A stretch of 64,000 nucleotides of DNA, taken from assembly GCA_964580965.1 (NCBI GenBank), contig CAZOLZ010000005.1:11808-75807 (forward strand), given 5' to 3'. The notes beneath the pieces are model-generated. The model made no database searches. It worked only from the letters and a program-made list of their open reading frames with translations, and was not told the DNA's origin. A program made the translations under genes and the position numbers. Source of the DNA: CAIUKX01 sp964580965. GTDB taxonomy: Bacteria; Bacteroidota; Bacteroidia; Flavobacteriales_D; Crocinitomicaceae. Positions 52,180 through 59,861 of the stretch are shown piece by piece. Position 1 is the stretch's first letter. Each line of letters opens with the position of its first letter.

Positions 52180-52893
52180 TTATAATTTCATTTTTCTCAT
52201 TTTCCAAACACCAAGAAAAGCTTCCTTGAAAATTCCGGTATTCATTTTTGATTCTCCGTATAACCGATCGATAAAAGTAATCGGCACCTCAGTAATTTTA
52301 AAACCATGTTTTAATGCGGCGAACTTCATGCAAATTTGAAAAGCATACCCTTTAAAAGTTACCGCATCTAAATTGATAGTTTCTAAAACATTTCTTTTAT
52401 AACACTTAAAGCCTGCAGTTGTATCTTTTATACCGATAAATAGAATTAACCTTACATATATACTTGCAAAATAGGACATTAAAATTCTTTTGAAAGGCCA
52501 GTTTTTTACTTTTCCACCTTTACAATATCTAGAGCCAATACTAACATCTGCATGCTCTTTAGCACATGCGTTATATAGTCTGATTAAATCATTTGGATTG
52601 TGTGAAAAGTCGCAATCCATCTCAAATATGTAATCATAACTTTTATTGATAGACCATTTAAAACCATGAATATAAGCCGTTCCCAAACCAAGTTTTCCTT
52701 TTCTCTTTTCAATGAAAATTCGTTTAGGGAATTCTTTCATCAAGGATTCCACAATTTCAGATGTCCCGTCAGGAGAAGCATCGTCAATGATTAATACGTC
52801 AAATTCCTTTTCAAAGGATATGACAGTTCGAATCATTTTTTCGATATTTTCTTTTTCGTTGTATGTAGGGATTATGACTATTGAGTCTGACAT
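52180..52893 (-). CDS. Polyprenol monophosphomannose synthase-like glycosyltransferase
   Basis: A GT2 enzyme resembling dolichyl-phosphate mannose synthase (type without membrane domain). Motifs: VIIPTYNEKENIEKMI, LIIDDASPDGTSEIVE, GLGTAYIHGFKW, YIFEMDCDFSHNPNDL (metal site), SIGSRYCKGG, GIKDTTAGFKCYKR, and VPITFIDRLYGESKM. It would make a polyprenyl-phosphate sugar donor for glycan or protein O-glycosylation, which is known in Flavobacteria. The sugar cannot be read from sequence. Confidence 0.9.
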   Translation of the reverse strand: MSDSIVIIPTYNEKENIEKMIRTVISFEKEFDVLIIDDASPDGTSEIVESLMKEFPKRIFIEKRKGKLGLGTAYIHGFKWSINKSYDYIFEMDCDFSHNPNDLIRLYNACAKEHADVSIGSRYCKGGKVKNWPFKRILMSYFASIYVRLILFIGIKDTTAGFKCYKRNVLETINLDAVTFKGYAFQICMKFAALKHGFKITEVPITFIDRLYGESKMNTGIFKEAFLGVWKMRKMKL

Positions 52894-53014
52894 TTTTTAA
52901 GCTTTATGTTGCTAAAATAATTATAATTCATTTATTATTTTGTTCGATGCTAAATAATATAATTTACATTCAGTAAATTTTATGCCAACAAGTCTATTAA
53001 CCTGAGTTCGATTA

Positions 53015-53488
53015 TTATTCTATTGTTTCTGAAACAACATCAAAAATCAAGTCATTTTCATATCCTTTTGAAGCAAGGTGATTCATTAGTTTATTTTTCA
53101 GACTCCAAACATCCTCTTTCTTTTTTTTAAGCTCAGTCCATTTTTTCTGACTGATAGTGAGGAGATTATTATAATATAATTCTAAATCGATGTTTTTTAA
53201 AGCTTTATCACTTGAGTATGAAGAAATGCGTTTTTGTTTGAGTTTAGCAATTATTTTTTGTTTCCCCCACTTTTTAATTTTATACTTATCATTCACAAAT
53301 GCTTCAGCATATCTTTCTTCATTGATATAATTATGCGAAATTAAATGAGCAATTAATTGGTTTTTTTGATCCTCGTCAAATAGCCATTGATTAAGTTTTA
53401 ACTCAATATCAAATTGACATTTTTCTTGATATGCACAAATAGCTTCTAATTTATTTTTTGCTTCTAAAAATGTGATTTTTGACTTCAT
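53015..53488 (-). CDS. recX: RecX regulatory protein
   Basis: A modulator of RecA filaments. 157 residues with the three-helix repeats of RecX: LNQWLFDEDQKNQLIAHLISHNYINEERYAEAFVNDKY, KWGKQKIIAKLKQKRISS and KLMNHLASKGYENDLIFDVVSE. The recA gene is not in the window. Preceded by the rng terminator. Confidence 0.88.
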   Translation of the reverse strand: MKSKITFLEAKNKLEAICAYQEKCQFDIELKLNQWLFDEDQKNQLIAHLISHNYINEERYAEAFVNDKYKIKKWGKQKIIAKLKQKRISSYSSDKALKNIDLELYYNNLLTISQKKWTELKKKKEDVWSLKNKLMNHLASKGYENDLIFDVVSETIE

Positions 53489-53503
53489 TTTTAATAAAAC
53501 AAG

Positions 53504-53529
53504 AAAGGCTATCTTTCTTGATAGCCTTT
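53504..53529 (-). terminator. Terminator hairpin starting at the rng stop codon
   Basis: Perfect 10-bp stem AAAGGCTATC / GATAGCCTTT with a 6-nt loop; the 5' arm on the minus strand begins inside the rng stop codon (TAA at 53530-53528). The U tail is interrupted (CTTGTTTTATT). Confidence 0.75.
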
Positions 53530-55075
53530 ACAGTGTAATTTCTTTATTTTCTTTGTTGACAAATTTGTATTCCAGTAGTCGATTACTCATCATCGCTCTT
53601 ACAGGTATCCATTTTTTATATTTAAATAACCATTTCATTTGTTTTGAAATTAGTCCATTTGTGAAATATGCTGCAAGGTATGGGTGAACAAGTACAGAAA
53701 TGTTTTTTTCATTTCGTTCAGCTATTAAATAATCTAAATTTGTTTCAATTTCTTCAGCATATAATATACTAGCTTGAACTTCTCCAGTACCGTTACATGT
53801 TGGGCAAGTCTCAGAAGTGTTAATGTCTGTTTCAGGCCTTACACGTTGTCTGGTTATTTCTACAACTCCGAATCTTGAAGGAGGAAGTATATTATGTTTT
53901 GCACGGTCTGTTGACATGTGCTCCTTGATCTTTTCGAAAAGCTGTTTGTTATTCTCTTTATCATGCATGTCGATAAAGTCGATACAAATAATTCCCCCCA
54001 TGTCTCTTAATTGCAAAACTCTTGCAACTTCTTCAGCTGCTTCAAGGTTTGTCATTAGAGCATTACTTTCTTGACCTTCAGCACCTTTTCTGTTACCACT
54101 ATTTACATCAATAACATGCATTGCTTCTGTATGTTCAATAATCAGATAGCCTCCACTTGGTAAAGGAACTTTTTTACCAAAAAGTGTTTTTATTTGCTTG
54201 TTGATTCCGAATTTCTCGAATACATTGATTCTATTATCGTGTAATTTTAGGATTTTTTCTCGACCAGGGGCAATATCTGATATGTATTCACTCATTTCAG
54301 TCATTAAAATAACATCGTTGATGTGAATGTTTGAAAAGTCAGAATTCAACAAATCTCTTAAAATAGATGAAGTTTTGTTTAATTCTCCTAAAACTCGTTT
54401 TGGTGGTGAAGATGACTTTAGATTACTGTGCATGTAGCGCCACTTTTCAAGAAGGTTTTTTAAATCTTGATCTAAAAGTTCTACTTTTTTGTTTTCAGCA
54501 ACTGTTCTAATAATTACACCAAAATTTTTAGGTTTGATGTTCATCATTAATTCTTTCAAACGATTTCTTTCTTCACTATCTTTTATTTTTTGTGAAATTG
54601 AAATTTTATCTGAAAAAGGTACTAAAACAAGATATCGACCTGCAAGTGTGATTTCAGCACTTAATCGAGGTCCTTTGCTTGAAATAGGTTCTTTTGCAAC
54701 TTGAACCAAAATGGGAGCAGTAGATGAAACTATTTCGTTTATTTTTCCCTCTTTGGGGATATCTTTTTCGATTTTAAAATATTGTAAATCAGCAACGCTT
54801 TGTTTTCCGCTTAAGGTTTCTTTGGTAAATTTATTGAGAGAATTAAACTGAGGACCTAAATCAAGATAATGTAAGAAAGCATCTTTCTCGTATCCGACGT
54901 CCACAAATGCAGCGTTGAGACTAGGTACAACCTTCCTTACTTTGCCGTGGTAAATATCGGCTACAGCAAACTCAGTGTTTCCTTTCTCTTCTTGCAGTTC
55001 AATTAATTTACCGTCACGTAACAAAGCAAGCCAGATACCATTAGGTCTTGAATCGACTACTAGTTCTAAACTCAC
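53528..55075 (-). CDS. rng: Ribonuclease E/G family endoribonuclease
   Basis: Endonuclease for rRNA and mRNA processing. 515 residues, as in RNase G. The S1 domain lies at about 35-125 (YHGKVRKVVPSLNAAFVDVGYEKDAFLHY). The catalytic domain has the Mg site HVIDVNSGNRKG...EAAEEVARVLQLRDMGGIICIDFIDM. The zinc-link motif CPTCNGTG joins the two subunits. There is no RNase E C-terminal scaffold. It follows the AURKAIP1/COX24-type small gene on the same strand, with a terminator between them. Confidence 0.95.
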   Translation of the reverse strand: MSLELVVDSRPNGIWLALLRDGKLIELQEEKGNTEFAVADIYHGKVRKVVPSLNAAFVDVGYEKDAFLHYLDLGPQFNSLNKFTKETLSGKQSVADLQYFKIEKDIPKEGKINEIVSSTAPILVQVAKEPISSKGPRLSAEITLAGRYLVLVPFSDKISISQKIKDSEERNRLKELMMNIKPKNFGVIIRTVAENKKVELLDQDLKNLLEKWRYMHSNLKSSSPPKRVLGELNKTSSILRDLLNSDFSNIHINDVILMTEMSEYISDIAPGREKILKLHDNRINVFEKFGINKQIKTLFGKKVPLPSGGYLIIEHTEAMHVIDVNSGNRKGAEGQESNALMTNLEAAEEVARVLQLRDMGGIICIDFIDMHDKENNKQLFEKIKEHMSTDRAKHNILPPSRFGVVEITRQRVRPETDINTSETCPTCNGTGEVQASILYAEEIETNLDYLIAERNEKNISVLVHPYLAAYFTNGLISKQMKWLFKYKKWIPVRAMMSNRLLEYKFVNKENKEITL

Positions 55076-55115
55076 GAATGACTGTTTTTAATTAAATGTT
55101 AGAAAACAAAACAGA

Positions 55116-55147
55116 AAAACTTAGCAAGAAAGTACTTGCTAAGTTTT
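55116..55147 (-). terminator. Intrinsic terminator after the 30-codon gene
   Basis: Perfect 13-bp stem AAAACTTAGCAAG / CTTGCTAAGTTTT, 6-nt loop, U-containing tail on the minus strand. Lies 20 bp past the stop of the small gene. Confidence 0.88.
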
Positions 55148-55167
55148 CTAAAAATTGTAAAGAGAGA

Positions 55168-55260
55168 TTATTTCTTCTTCTTGTGACGGTTTTTTCTTAA
55201 ACGCTTTTTACGTTTGTGAGTCGCCATTTTATGTCTTTTTCTTTTTTTACCGCTTGGCAT
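55168..55260 (-). CDS. 30-residue basic protein, AURKAIP1/COX24 type
   Basis: ATG at 55260 and TAA at 55170-55168. The product starts MPSGKKRKRHKMATHKRKKR and ends LRKNRHKKKK, over half Lys/Arg. This KRKRHKMxxHKxKKRxRKxR pattern is the core of the AURKAIP1/COX24 family, relatives of mitochondrial small-subunit protein mS38 and mycobacterial bS22. It is therefore probably a ribosome-bound protein. A well-placed terminator follows. Too short for standard gene calling. Confidence 0.85.
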   Translation of the reverse strand: MPSGKKRKRHKMATHKRKKRLRKNRHKKKK

Positions 55261-55397
55261 AACTTATATTTTTAATTGATTAAACTCTATTTTTAATTTA
55301 CCGAATAAAATAATCATTTATAATTATTAAGAATTCGGGAACGCGAAATTAGTAATTTAATCTTAAATATTAAACTATTAAGTGAATTAATTTGTTT

Positions 55398-55688
55398 TTA
55401 GTTCACTTTTATACTTGATTTAACCTCTTCTACGAATGTTTTTGAAGGCTTGAATGATGGAATATTGTGAGCAGGAATAATGATTGTAGTGTTTTTTGAA
55501 ATGTTTCTTCCTGTCTTTTCAGCTCTTTCTTTAACAACAAAACTACCAAATCCTCTTAAATAAACGTTTTCTCCTTTAACTAACGAAGCTTTCACTGCAT
55601 TCATAAAAGATTCAACTGCTTTTAGAGCTTCTGTTCTTTCTAATCCTGTTTCCTCTGCAATGTCAGCAACGATATCTGCTTTTGTCAT
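55398..55688 (-). CDS. HU/IHF family DNA-binding protein
   Basis: A 96-residue nucleoid protein. Typical sequence: TKADIVADIAEETGLERTEALKAVESFMNAVKASL, VYLRGFGSFVVKERAEKTGRNISK, and the DNA-binding arm with IPAHNIPSFKPSKTF. Bends or wraps DNA. The -7 box lies at 55732-55739. A 137-bp gap to the small basic gene holds no other clear feature. Confidence 0.94.
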   Translation of the reverse strand: MTKADIVADIAEETGLERTEALKAVESFMNAVKASLVKGENVYLRGFGSFVVKERAEKTGRNISKNTTIIIPAHNIPSFKPSKTFVEEVKSSIKVN

Positions 55689-55731
55689 GTTGTATTATTT
55701 TTAATTGTTCAACTTTTTGATTTTCAGTTTG

Positions 55732-55739
55732 CAAAAGTA
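55732..55739 (-). promoter_or_regulatory. Predicted -7 box (TACTTTTG) of the HU gene
   Basis: TAnnTTTG match followed by C, about 43 bp before the HU ATG; back-to-back with the mutY box. Confidence 0.5.
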
Positions 55740-55754
55740 TATTTCTAAAAGTTA

Positions 55755-55762
55755 TATTTTTG
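55755..55762 (+). promoter_or_regulatory. mutY: Predicted -7 box (TATTTTTG) of mutY
   Basis: TAnnTTTG match 35 bp before the mutY ATG, divergent to the HU promoter. Confidence 0.4.
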
Positions 55763-55797
55763 TATTTTTCTTGATTAATTTTTAAAAAAATGCCTTA

Positions 55798-56835
55798 ATG
55801 ACTGATTTTCAACGATTAATTACGGATTGGTATAGATTAAATCTAAGAGATTTGCCGTGGAGATCTACACGAGACCCATACAAGATTTGGATGTCTGAAA
55901 TAATTCTTCAACAGACTAGGGTGGATCAAGGTTTAGCTTATTACGATAAATTCATTTTAAAGTATCCTGATATTAATAGTTTGGCTAATGCTTCAGAACA
56001 AGAGGTGTTGGCTCTTTGGCAGGGATTAGGTTATTACAGTAGGGCTAGAAACTTACATTACACTGCTAAAGATATTTCGTCAAGACTTAAAGGTGTTTTT
56101 CCAAAAGAATACAAAGAAATCTTATCTTTAAAAGGAGTGGGGGAGTATACTGCAGCTGCCATTGCTTCTTTTGCGTTTGATTTGGTTTATCCAGTAGTAG
56201 ATGGTAATGTATATCGATTATTGAGTCGTTTTTTTGGTATTGATTTGCCGATCGACTCTACTGAAGGTAAAAAGGAGTTTAAAAGACTTGCTGAAGAATT
56301 AATCTTACCTAAAGATCCTGCTTTATATAATCAGTCAATCATGGAGTTTGGTGCCTTACAATGTGTTCCTAAATCTCCATCCTGTATTGATTGTGTACTT
56401 AAAGAAGGGTGTTTTGCTTACAACAAAGGTTTGGTAGATAAGTTACCTGTGAAAAAGAATAAAGTAAAAGTTCGAAAACGTTTTTTTTACTACCTGTTTA
56501 TTGTTGATGATGATTACCTCTTTATAAAAAAAAGAGAGCTTAAAGATATTTGGCAAAATATGTATGAATTTCCTATGTTTGAAACTGATGAAGAAATTGC
56601 AGAGGATGAGTTGGTTGATTTGTATAAGAGTAATTTTAATGTGAATATTTCAAGGTTTGTGAAATTAAAAAAACATATTTTGTCTCATCAACATATTTAT
56701 TCAATTGTTGGTTTTACAGATATATCTCAAATTAATGAGGGTATTGATTTTCAAAAGGTTTTAAAAGAAGATGTGGTTGATTATCCCTTACCTCGCTTAA
56801 TCGATCTATTTTTGGAAGAGCAAAATATTTTATAG
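55798..56835 (+). CDS. mutY: A/G-specific adenine DNA glycosylase
   Basis: Removes adenine mispaired with 8-oxoguanine. The helix-hairpin-helix is in LSLKGVGEYTAAAIASFAF, followed by the catalytic Asp in YPVVDGNVYRL. The N-terminal LPWRSTRDPYKIWMSEIILQQTRV is typical. The 4Fe-4S cysteines are C189, C196, C199 and C205 (C-x6-C-x2-C-x5-C). A Nudix-like 8-oxoG recognition domain fills about residues 230-340. First gene of the mutY-ssb-gldE-gldD-folK run. Confidence 0.97.
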   Translation: MTDFQRLITDWYRLNLRDLPWRSTRDPYKIWMSEIILQQTRVDQGLAYYDKFILKYPDINSLANASEQEVLALWQGLGYYSRARNLHYTAKDISSRLKGVFPKEYKEILSLKGVGEYTAAAIASFAFDLVYPVVDGNVYRLLSRFFGIDLPIDSTEGKKEFKRLAEELILPKDPALYNQSIMEFGALQCVPKSPSCIDCVLKEGCFAYNKGLVDKLPVKKNKVKVRKRFFYYLFIVDDDYLFIKKRELKDIWQNMYEFPMFETDEEIAEDELVDLYKSNFNVNISRFVKLKKHILSHQHIYSIVGFTDISQINEGIDFQKVLKEDVVDYPLPRLIDLFLEEQNIL

Positions 56836-56858
56836 TTTCATAAGTAAATGTTTTGATA

Positions 56859-56866
56859 TATATTTG
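56859..56866 (+). promoter_or_regulatory. ssb: Predicted -7 box (TATATTTG) of ssb
   Basis: Perfect TAnnTTTG, 17 bp before the ssb ATG, so ssb and the following gld genes may have a promoter separate from mutY. Confidence 0.5.
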
Positions 56867-56883
56867 TATGACACAGAAGAATT

Positions 56884-57348
56884 ATGGCAGGAAGTATAAA
56901 TAAAGTGATATTAATAGGGAACCTAGGTAAGGATCCAGAAGTTCGGAGACTAGAAAATGGTTCTGTTGTTGCCTCTTTTTCATTAGCAACATCCGAGGTC
57001 TATACAGACAGGACAACCGGTGAAAAGAAAGAGATAACAGATTGGCATGATATTGTTGTGTGGAGAGGTTTAGCTGAAGTAGCTGAAAAATATATTAGAA
57101 AAGGATATAAGGTTTACGTTGAAGGAAAACTCAAAAAGCGATCATGGCAGGATAAAGAAGGTAAGACACGTTATTCAACTGAAGTTTTAGGGGATGTTAT
57201 GACAATTTTATCTAGACCTGATGCGAATAATACAGGGTCACAAACCATACAAAGTCAGGGAACTTCACCTTACTCTTCTATTGGAACTCCTACACCACCA
57301 TCTCCTAATGATTTGAATTTGGCAGAAGGTGATGATTTACCTTTTTAA
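56884..57348 (+). CDS. ssb: Single-stranded DNA-binding protein
   Basis: 154 residues. OB fold in residues 1-110 (INKVILIGNLGKDPEVRRLENG, FSLATSE, DWHDIVVWRGLAEVAEKYIRKG, YVEGKLKKRSWQDKEG). A Ser/Gly/Pro/Gln linker and the acidic tip EGDDLPF, the docking site for SSB partners, complete it. 21 bp before gldE; ssb next to gldE is the usual order in Flavobacteria. Confidence 0.97.
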   Translation: MAGSINKVILIGNLGKDPEVRRLENGSVVASFSLATSEVYTDRTTGEKKEITDWHDIVVWRGLAEVAEKYIRKGYKVYVEGKLKKRSWQDKEGKTRYSTEVLGDVMTILSRPDANNTGSQTIQSQGTSPYSSIGTPTPPSPNDLNLAEGDDLPF

Positions 57349-57369
57349 CCTTTACCTTTAGTTAAATTT

Positions 57370-58677
57370 ATGTTTTTATTATCGGTTTTTGGATTTTCAT
57401 CAATTTTCATTCTAGTTTTAGTATTGATGGTTCTTTTATTGTTTTCTGCTTTGATCTCTGGTTCTGAAGCAGCTTTTTTTTCATTGTCACCCACGGATAA
57501 AGAAGAGCTCAAGTCTGATGAATCTAGGAATGCTAAATTAGTTGAAAAACTTCTGAAACAACCTAAAGAGCTTCTTGCAACAATACTAATAGTAAATAAT
57601 TTTGTAAATGTTGCTATTGTTATTATAGCAAGTACGTTACTATCTCAAATCCAAAGTTTTGAATCTGGAAGTGGTGCTGTCAATTTTATTTTAGACGTAT
57701 TTGTAATAACACTAATTGTTTTATTGATAGGTGAAGTAATACCTAAGATTTATGCAAACAAAAAAGCTTTGTTTTTTACAAAGTTAATGGCATTTCCATT
57801 GGATGTATTAAATACATTGCCTCCTTTTTCTTGGTTGAAAAGCGGGTTGGTAAACGGTACTGTTTTGATTCAAAAATATGCCAGAAAAAGGGGTGTGAAT
57901 TTATCTTCTGATGAATTAGAGTATGCATTAGAGTTAACTAAAGATGATTTGACATCTGAGGGAGAACAGAAAATATTGGAAGGTATCGTTAAGTTTGGAA
58001 ATACAGATGTTAGACAGGTAATGTGTTCACGTTTACATGTTTCTGCGATTGAAGACTCAGTCAAATTCTCAGAAGTTTTGGTTCAGATAAAAGAATTTGG
58101 TTTTTCTAGAATTCCAGTATTTAAAGAGAGTTTCGATGATATATTAGGCATTCTATATATTAAAGATTTATTACCCTACTTAAATGAAGGAGATGATTTT
58201 GATTGGAGTAAATTAATTCGAAAACCATTTTTTGTGCCGGAAAAGAAAAAAATTGACGACTTACTGAAAGAGTTCCAGGCAAGAAAAGTACATATGGCTA
58301 TTGTTGTTGATGAATATGGAGGTACAAGTGGTTTAGTAACTATGGAAGATGTTATCGAAGAGATTGTTGGAGATATAACAGATGAATTTGATGAAGAAGA
58401 TGTTTCTTTTCAAAAAATAGATGGTCAAACTTTTATATTTGAGGGTAGGACAGCCTTGATTGATTTTTATAAAGTATTGGAAATTGATGGTGATGAGTTC
58501 GAAAATATTAAGGGGGAATCAGATACGCTTGGAGGTTTCTTGGTTGAAAATGGAGGTAGAATCCTTAAGAATAATGAGTTTTTCACTTGTGGAGACTTTA
58601 AATTAGTTGTTATTTCATCTGATAAAAAAAGGATTAAAAATGTTAAAGTTGTTAAGTTGTCAAATGAAAACCAATAA
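57370..58677 (+). CDS. gldE: Gliding motility-associated protein GldE
   Basis: A CNNM/CorC-like membrane protein. A DUF21 domain (about residues 10-170, several membrane helices, ISGSEAAFFSLSPTDKEEL) is followed by a CBS pair (about 205-330, VMCSRLHVSAIEDSV, MAIVVDEYGGTSGLVTMEDVIEEIVGDI). The C-terminal transporter-associated domain is at 345-430. The identification as GldE rests on its place between ssb and gldD, where the F. johnsoniae gene lies; a plain haemolysin/CorC family member is the alternative. It supports GldD in gliding and type IX secretion. Confidence 0.92.
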   Translation: MFLLSVFGFSSIFILVLVLMVLLLFSALISGSEAAFFSLSPTDKEELKSDESRNAKLVEKLLKQPKELLATILIVNNFVNVAIVIIASTLLSQIQSFESGSGAVNFILDVFVITLIVLLIGEVIPKIYANKKALFFTKLMAFPLDVLNTLPPFSWLKSGLVNGTVLIQKYARKRGVNLSSDELEYALELTKDDLTSEGEQKILEGIVKFGNTDVRQVMCSRLHVSAIEDSVKFSEVLVQIKEFGFSRIPVFKESFDDILGILYIKDLLPYLNEGDDFDWSKLIRKPFFVPEKKKIDDLLKEFQARKVHMAIVVDEYGGTSGLVTMEDVIEEIVGDITDEFDEEDVSFQKIDGQTFIFEGRTALIDFYKVLEIDGDEFENIKGESDTLGGFLVENGGRILKNNEFFTCGDFKLVVISSDKKRIKNVKVVKLSNENQ

Positions 58678-58687
58678 TCCAATTTGT

Positions 58688-59281
58688 ATGTTAAACAAAC
58701 AAAATTCAATTATTAAGTTCAACTTGGTACTTTTGGTGGTCTTATTGTTGAATTCTTGTAGTGAAGAAGTATATGTTCCAAAACCATCAACTTACCTGAG
58801 GGTAGAAATGCCAAAGCACGAATATCAACCTTACATAAATGAATGTCCTTACACTTTTGAAGTTTCAAAAAGTTATTCAGTAAAAGATGTTATTGATAAT
58901 GGAATAAAGACATGTCATAAAGAGATCGATTTGGGGAAGTTAAATGGAGTAGTGAATTTTTCATACATCGATATGAAAGAACCATTATCTAGGTACGTAA
59001 ATTACTCAAATGATAAAGTGGATGAGCATAAAATAAAGGCAACAGAAATTGTTGATACAAGAATTATTCATTCAAATAAGCGGGTTTTTGGGACATTTTT
59101 TGAGTTGAAAGGAGATGTTGCAACCCCTTTTCAATTTTATTTAACAGATTCTACTGAGAGGTTTGTTAGTGGTGTGGTTTATTTTAATTGTGTTCCAAAA
59201 TACGATTCATTAAAACCAAGTATAGCATATCTAAAAGAGGATTTGCTTCATCTGGTTAATACATTTGAATGGAAAAATTAA
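58688..59281 (+). CDS. gldD: Gliding motility lipoprotein GldD
   Basis: A lipoprotein required for gliding and type IX secretion in Flavobacteria. The start at 58688, 10 bp past gldE, gives a signal peptide with lipobox LLNSC (LVLLVVLLLNSCSEE); earlier in-frame starts inside gldE are possible. Mature part: YVPKPSTYLRVEMPKHEYQPY, CPYTFEVSKSY, GVVNFSYIDMKEPL, RVFGTFFELKGDVATPFQFYLTDST, and SGVVYFNCVPKYDSLKPS, all typical of GldD. Ends overlapping folK by 13 bp. Confidence 0.92.
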   Translation: MLNKQNSIIKFNLVLLVVLLLNSCSEEVYVPKPSTYLRVEMPKHEYQPYINECPYTFEVSKSYSVKDVIDNGIKTCHKEIDLGKLNGVVNFSYIDMKEPLSRYVNYSNDKVDEHKIKATEIVDTRIIHSNKRVFGTFFELKGDVATPFQFYLTDSTERFVSGVVYFNCVPKYDSLKPSIAYLKEDLLHLVNTFEWKN

Positions 59282-59766
59282 AGCGTGTTTATTTTAGTTT
59301 AGGTTCTAATTTAGGAGATAAAAAAAAGAATCTACATGATGCAATTGAGTTGTTGAAAGAAAGAGTGAAAATCACAAAAATCTCGTCAATCTACGAGACT
59401 CCTCCTTTAGGTTTTGTCTCTAATGATTTCTTTTTGAACTTGTGTGTACAAGCTGAAGTATCGCTAGACCCACTTGATTTGTTAGTTTTTACACAGTCTG
59501 TTGAAAAAAAAATAGGAAGGCTAAAAAAAAGTGTTGATAATCAATATTCTTCAAGGGTTATCGATATTGATATCATATTTTTTGATCATGTTGTGTTGAA
59601 TCATGAAAATTTAGTGTTACCTCATAAGTTATTCAGGGACAGGAAGTTTGTTCTGTTTCCTCTGCATGAAATAGGAGGGGAGCTTATAGATCCATTAACT
59701 CATAAGACTGTAAGTCAATTAATCAACGAATGTTCTGATCAATCAAATATTAGTATTGTAAATTAA
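59269..59766 (+). CDS. folK: 2-amino-4-hydroxy-6-hydroxymethyldihydropteridine diphosphokinase
   Basis: Transfers pyrophosphate from ATP to the pterin in folate synthesis. YFSLGSNLGDKKKNLHDAI, the ISSIYETPPLGF loop, FLNLCVQAEV, and the catalytic RVIDIDIIFFDHVV (paired Asp binding Mg) are present, followed by LVLPHKLFRDRKFVLFPLHEI. 165 residues. The 13-bp overlap with gldD shows coupling. It is one of the folate genes in the window with pabB. Confidence 0.95.
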   Translation: MEKLKRVYFSLGSNLGDKKKNLHDAIELLKERVKITKISSIYETPPLGFVSNDFFLNLCVQAEVSLDPLDLLVFTQSVEKKIGRLKKSVDNQYSSRVIDIDIIFFDHVVLNHENLVLPHKLFRDRKFVLFPLHEIGGELIDPLTHKTVSQLINECSDQSNISIVN

Positions 59767-59861
59767 CAAAAGAGAAAGTTTTTATCTTTACCTAGGTTGT
59801 TTTTTAAGAATTAAATGTCTAATATTGTCAGCGAATAGATTTGAATACAACTAAAATTGAT

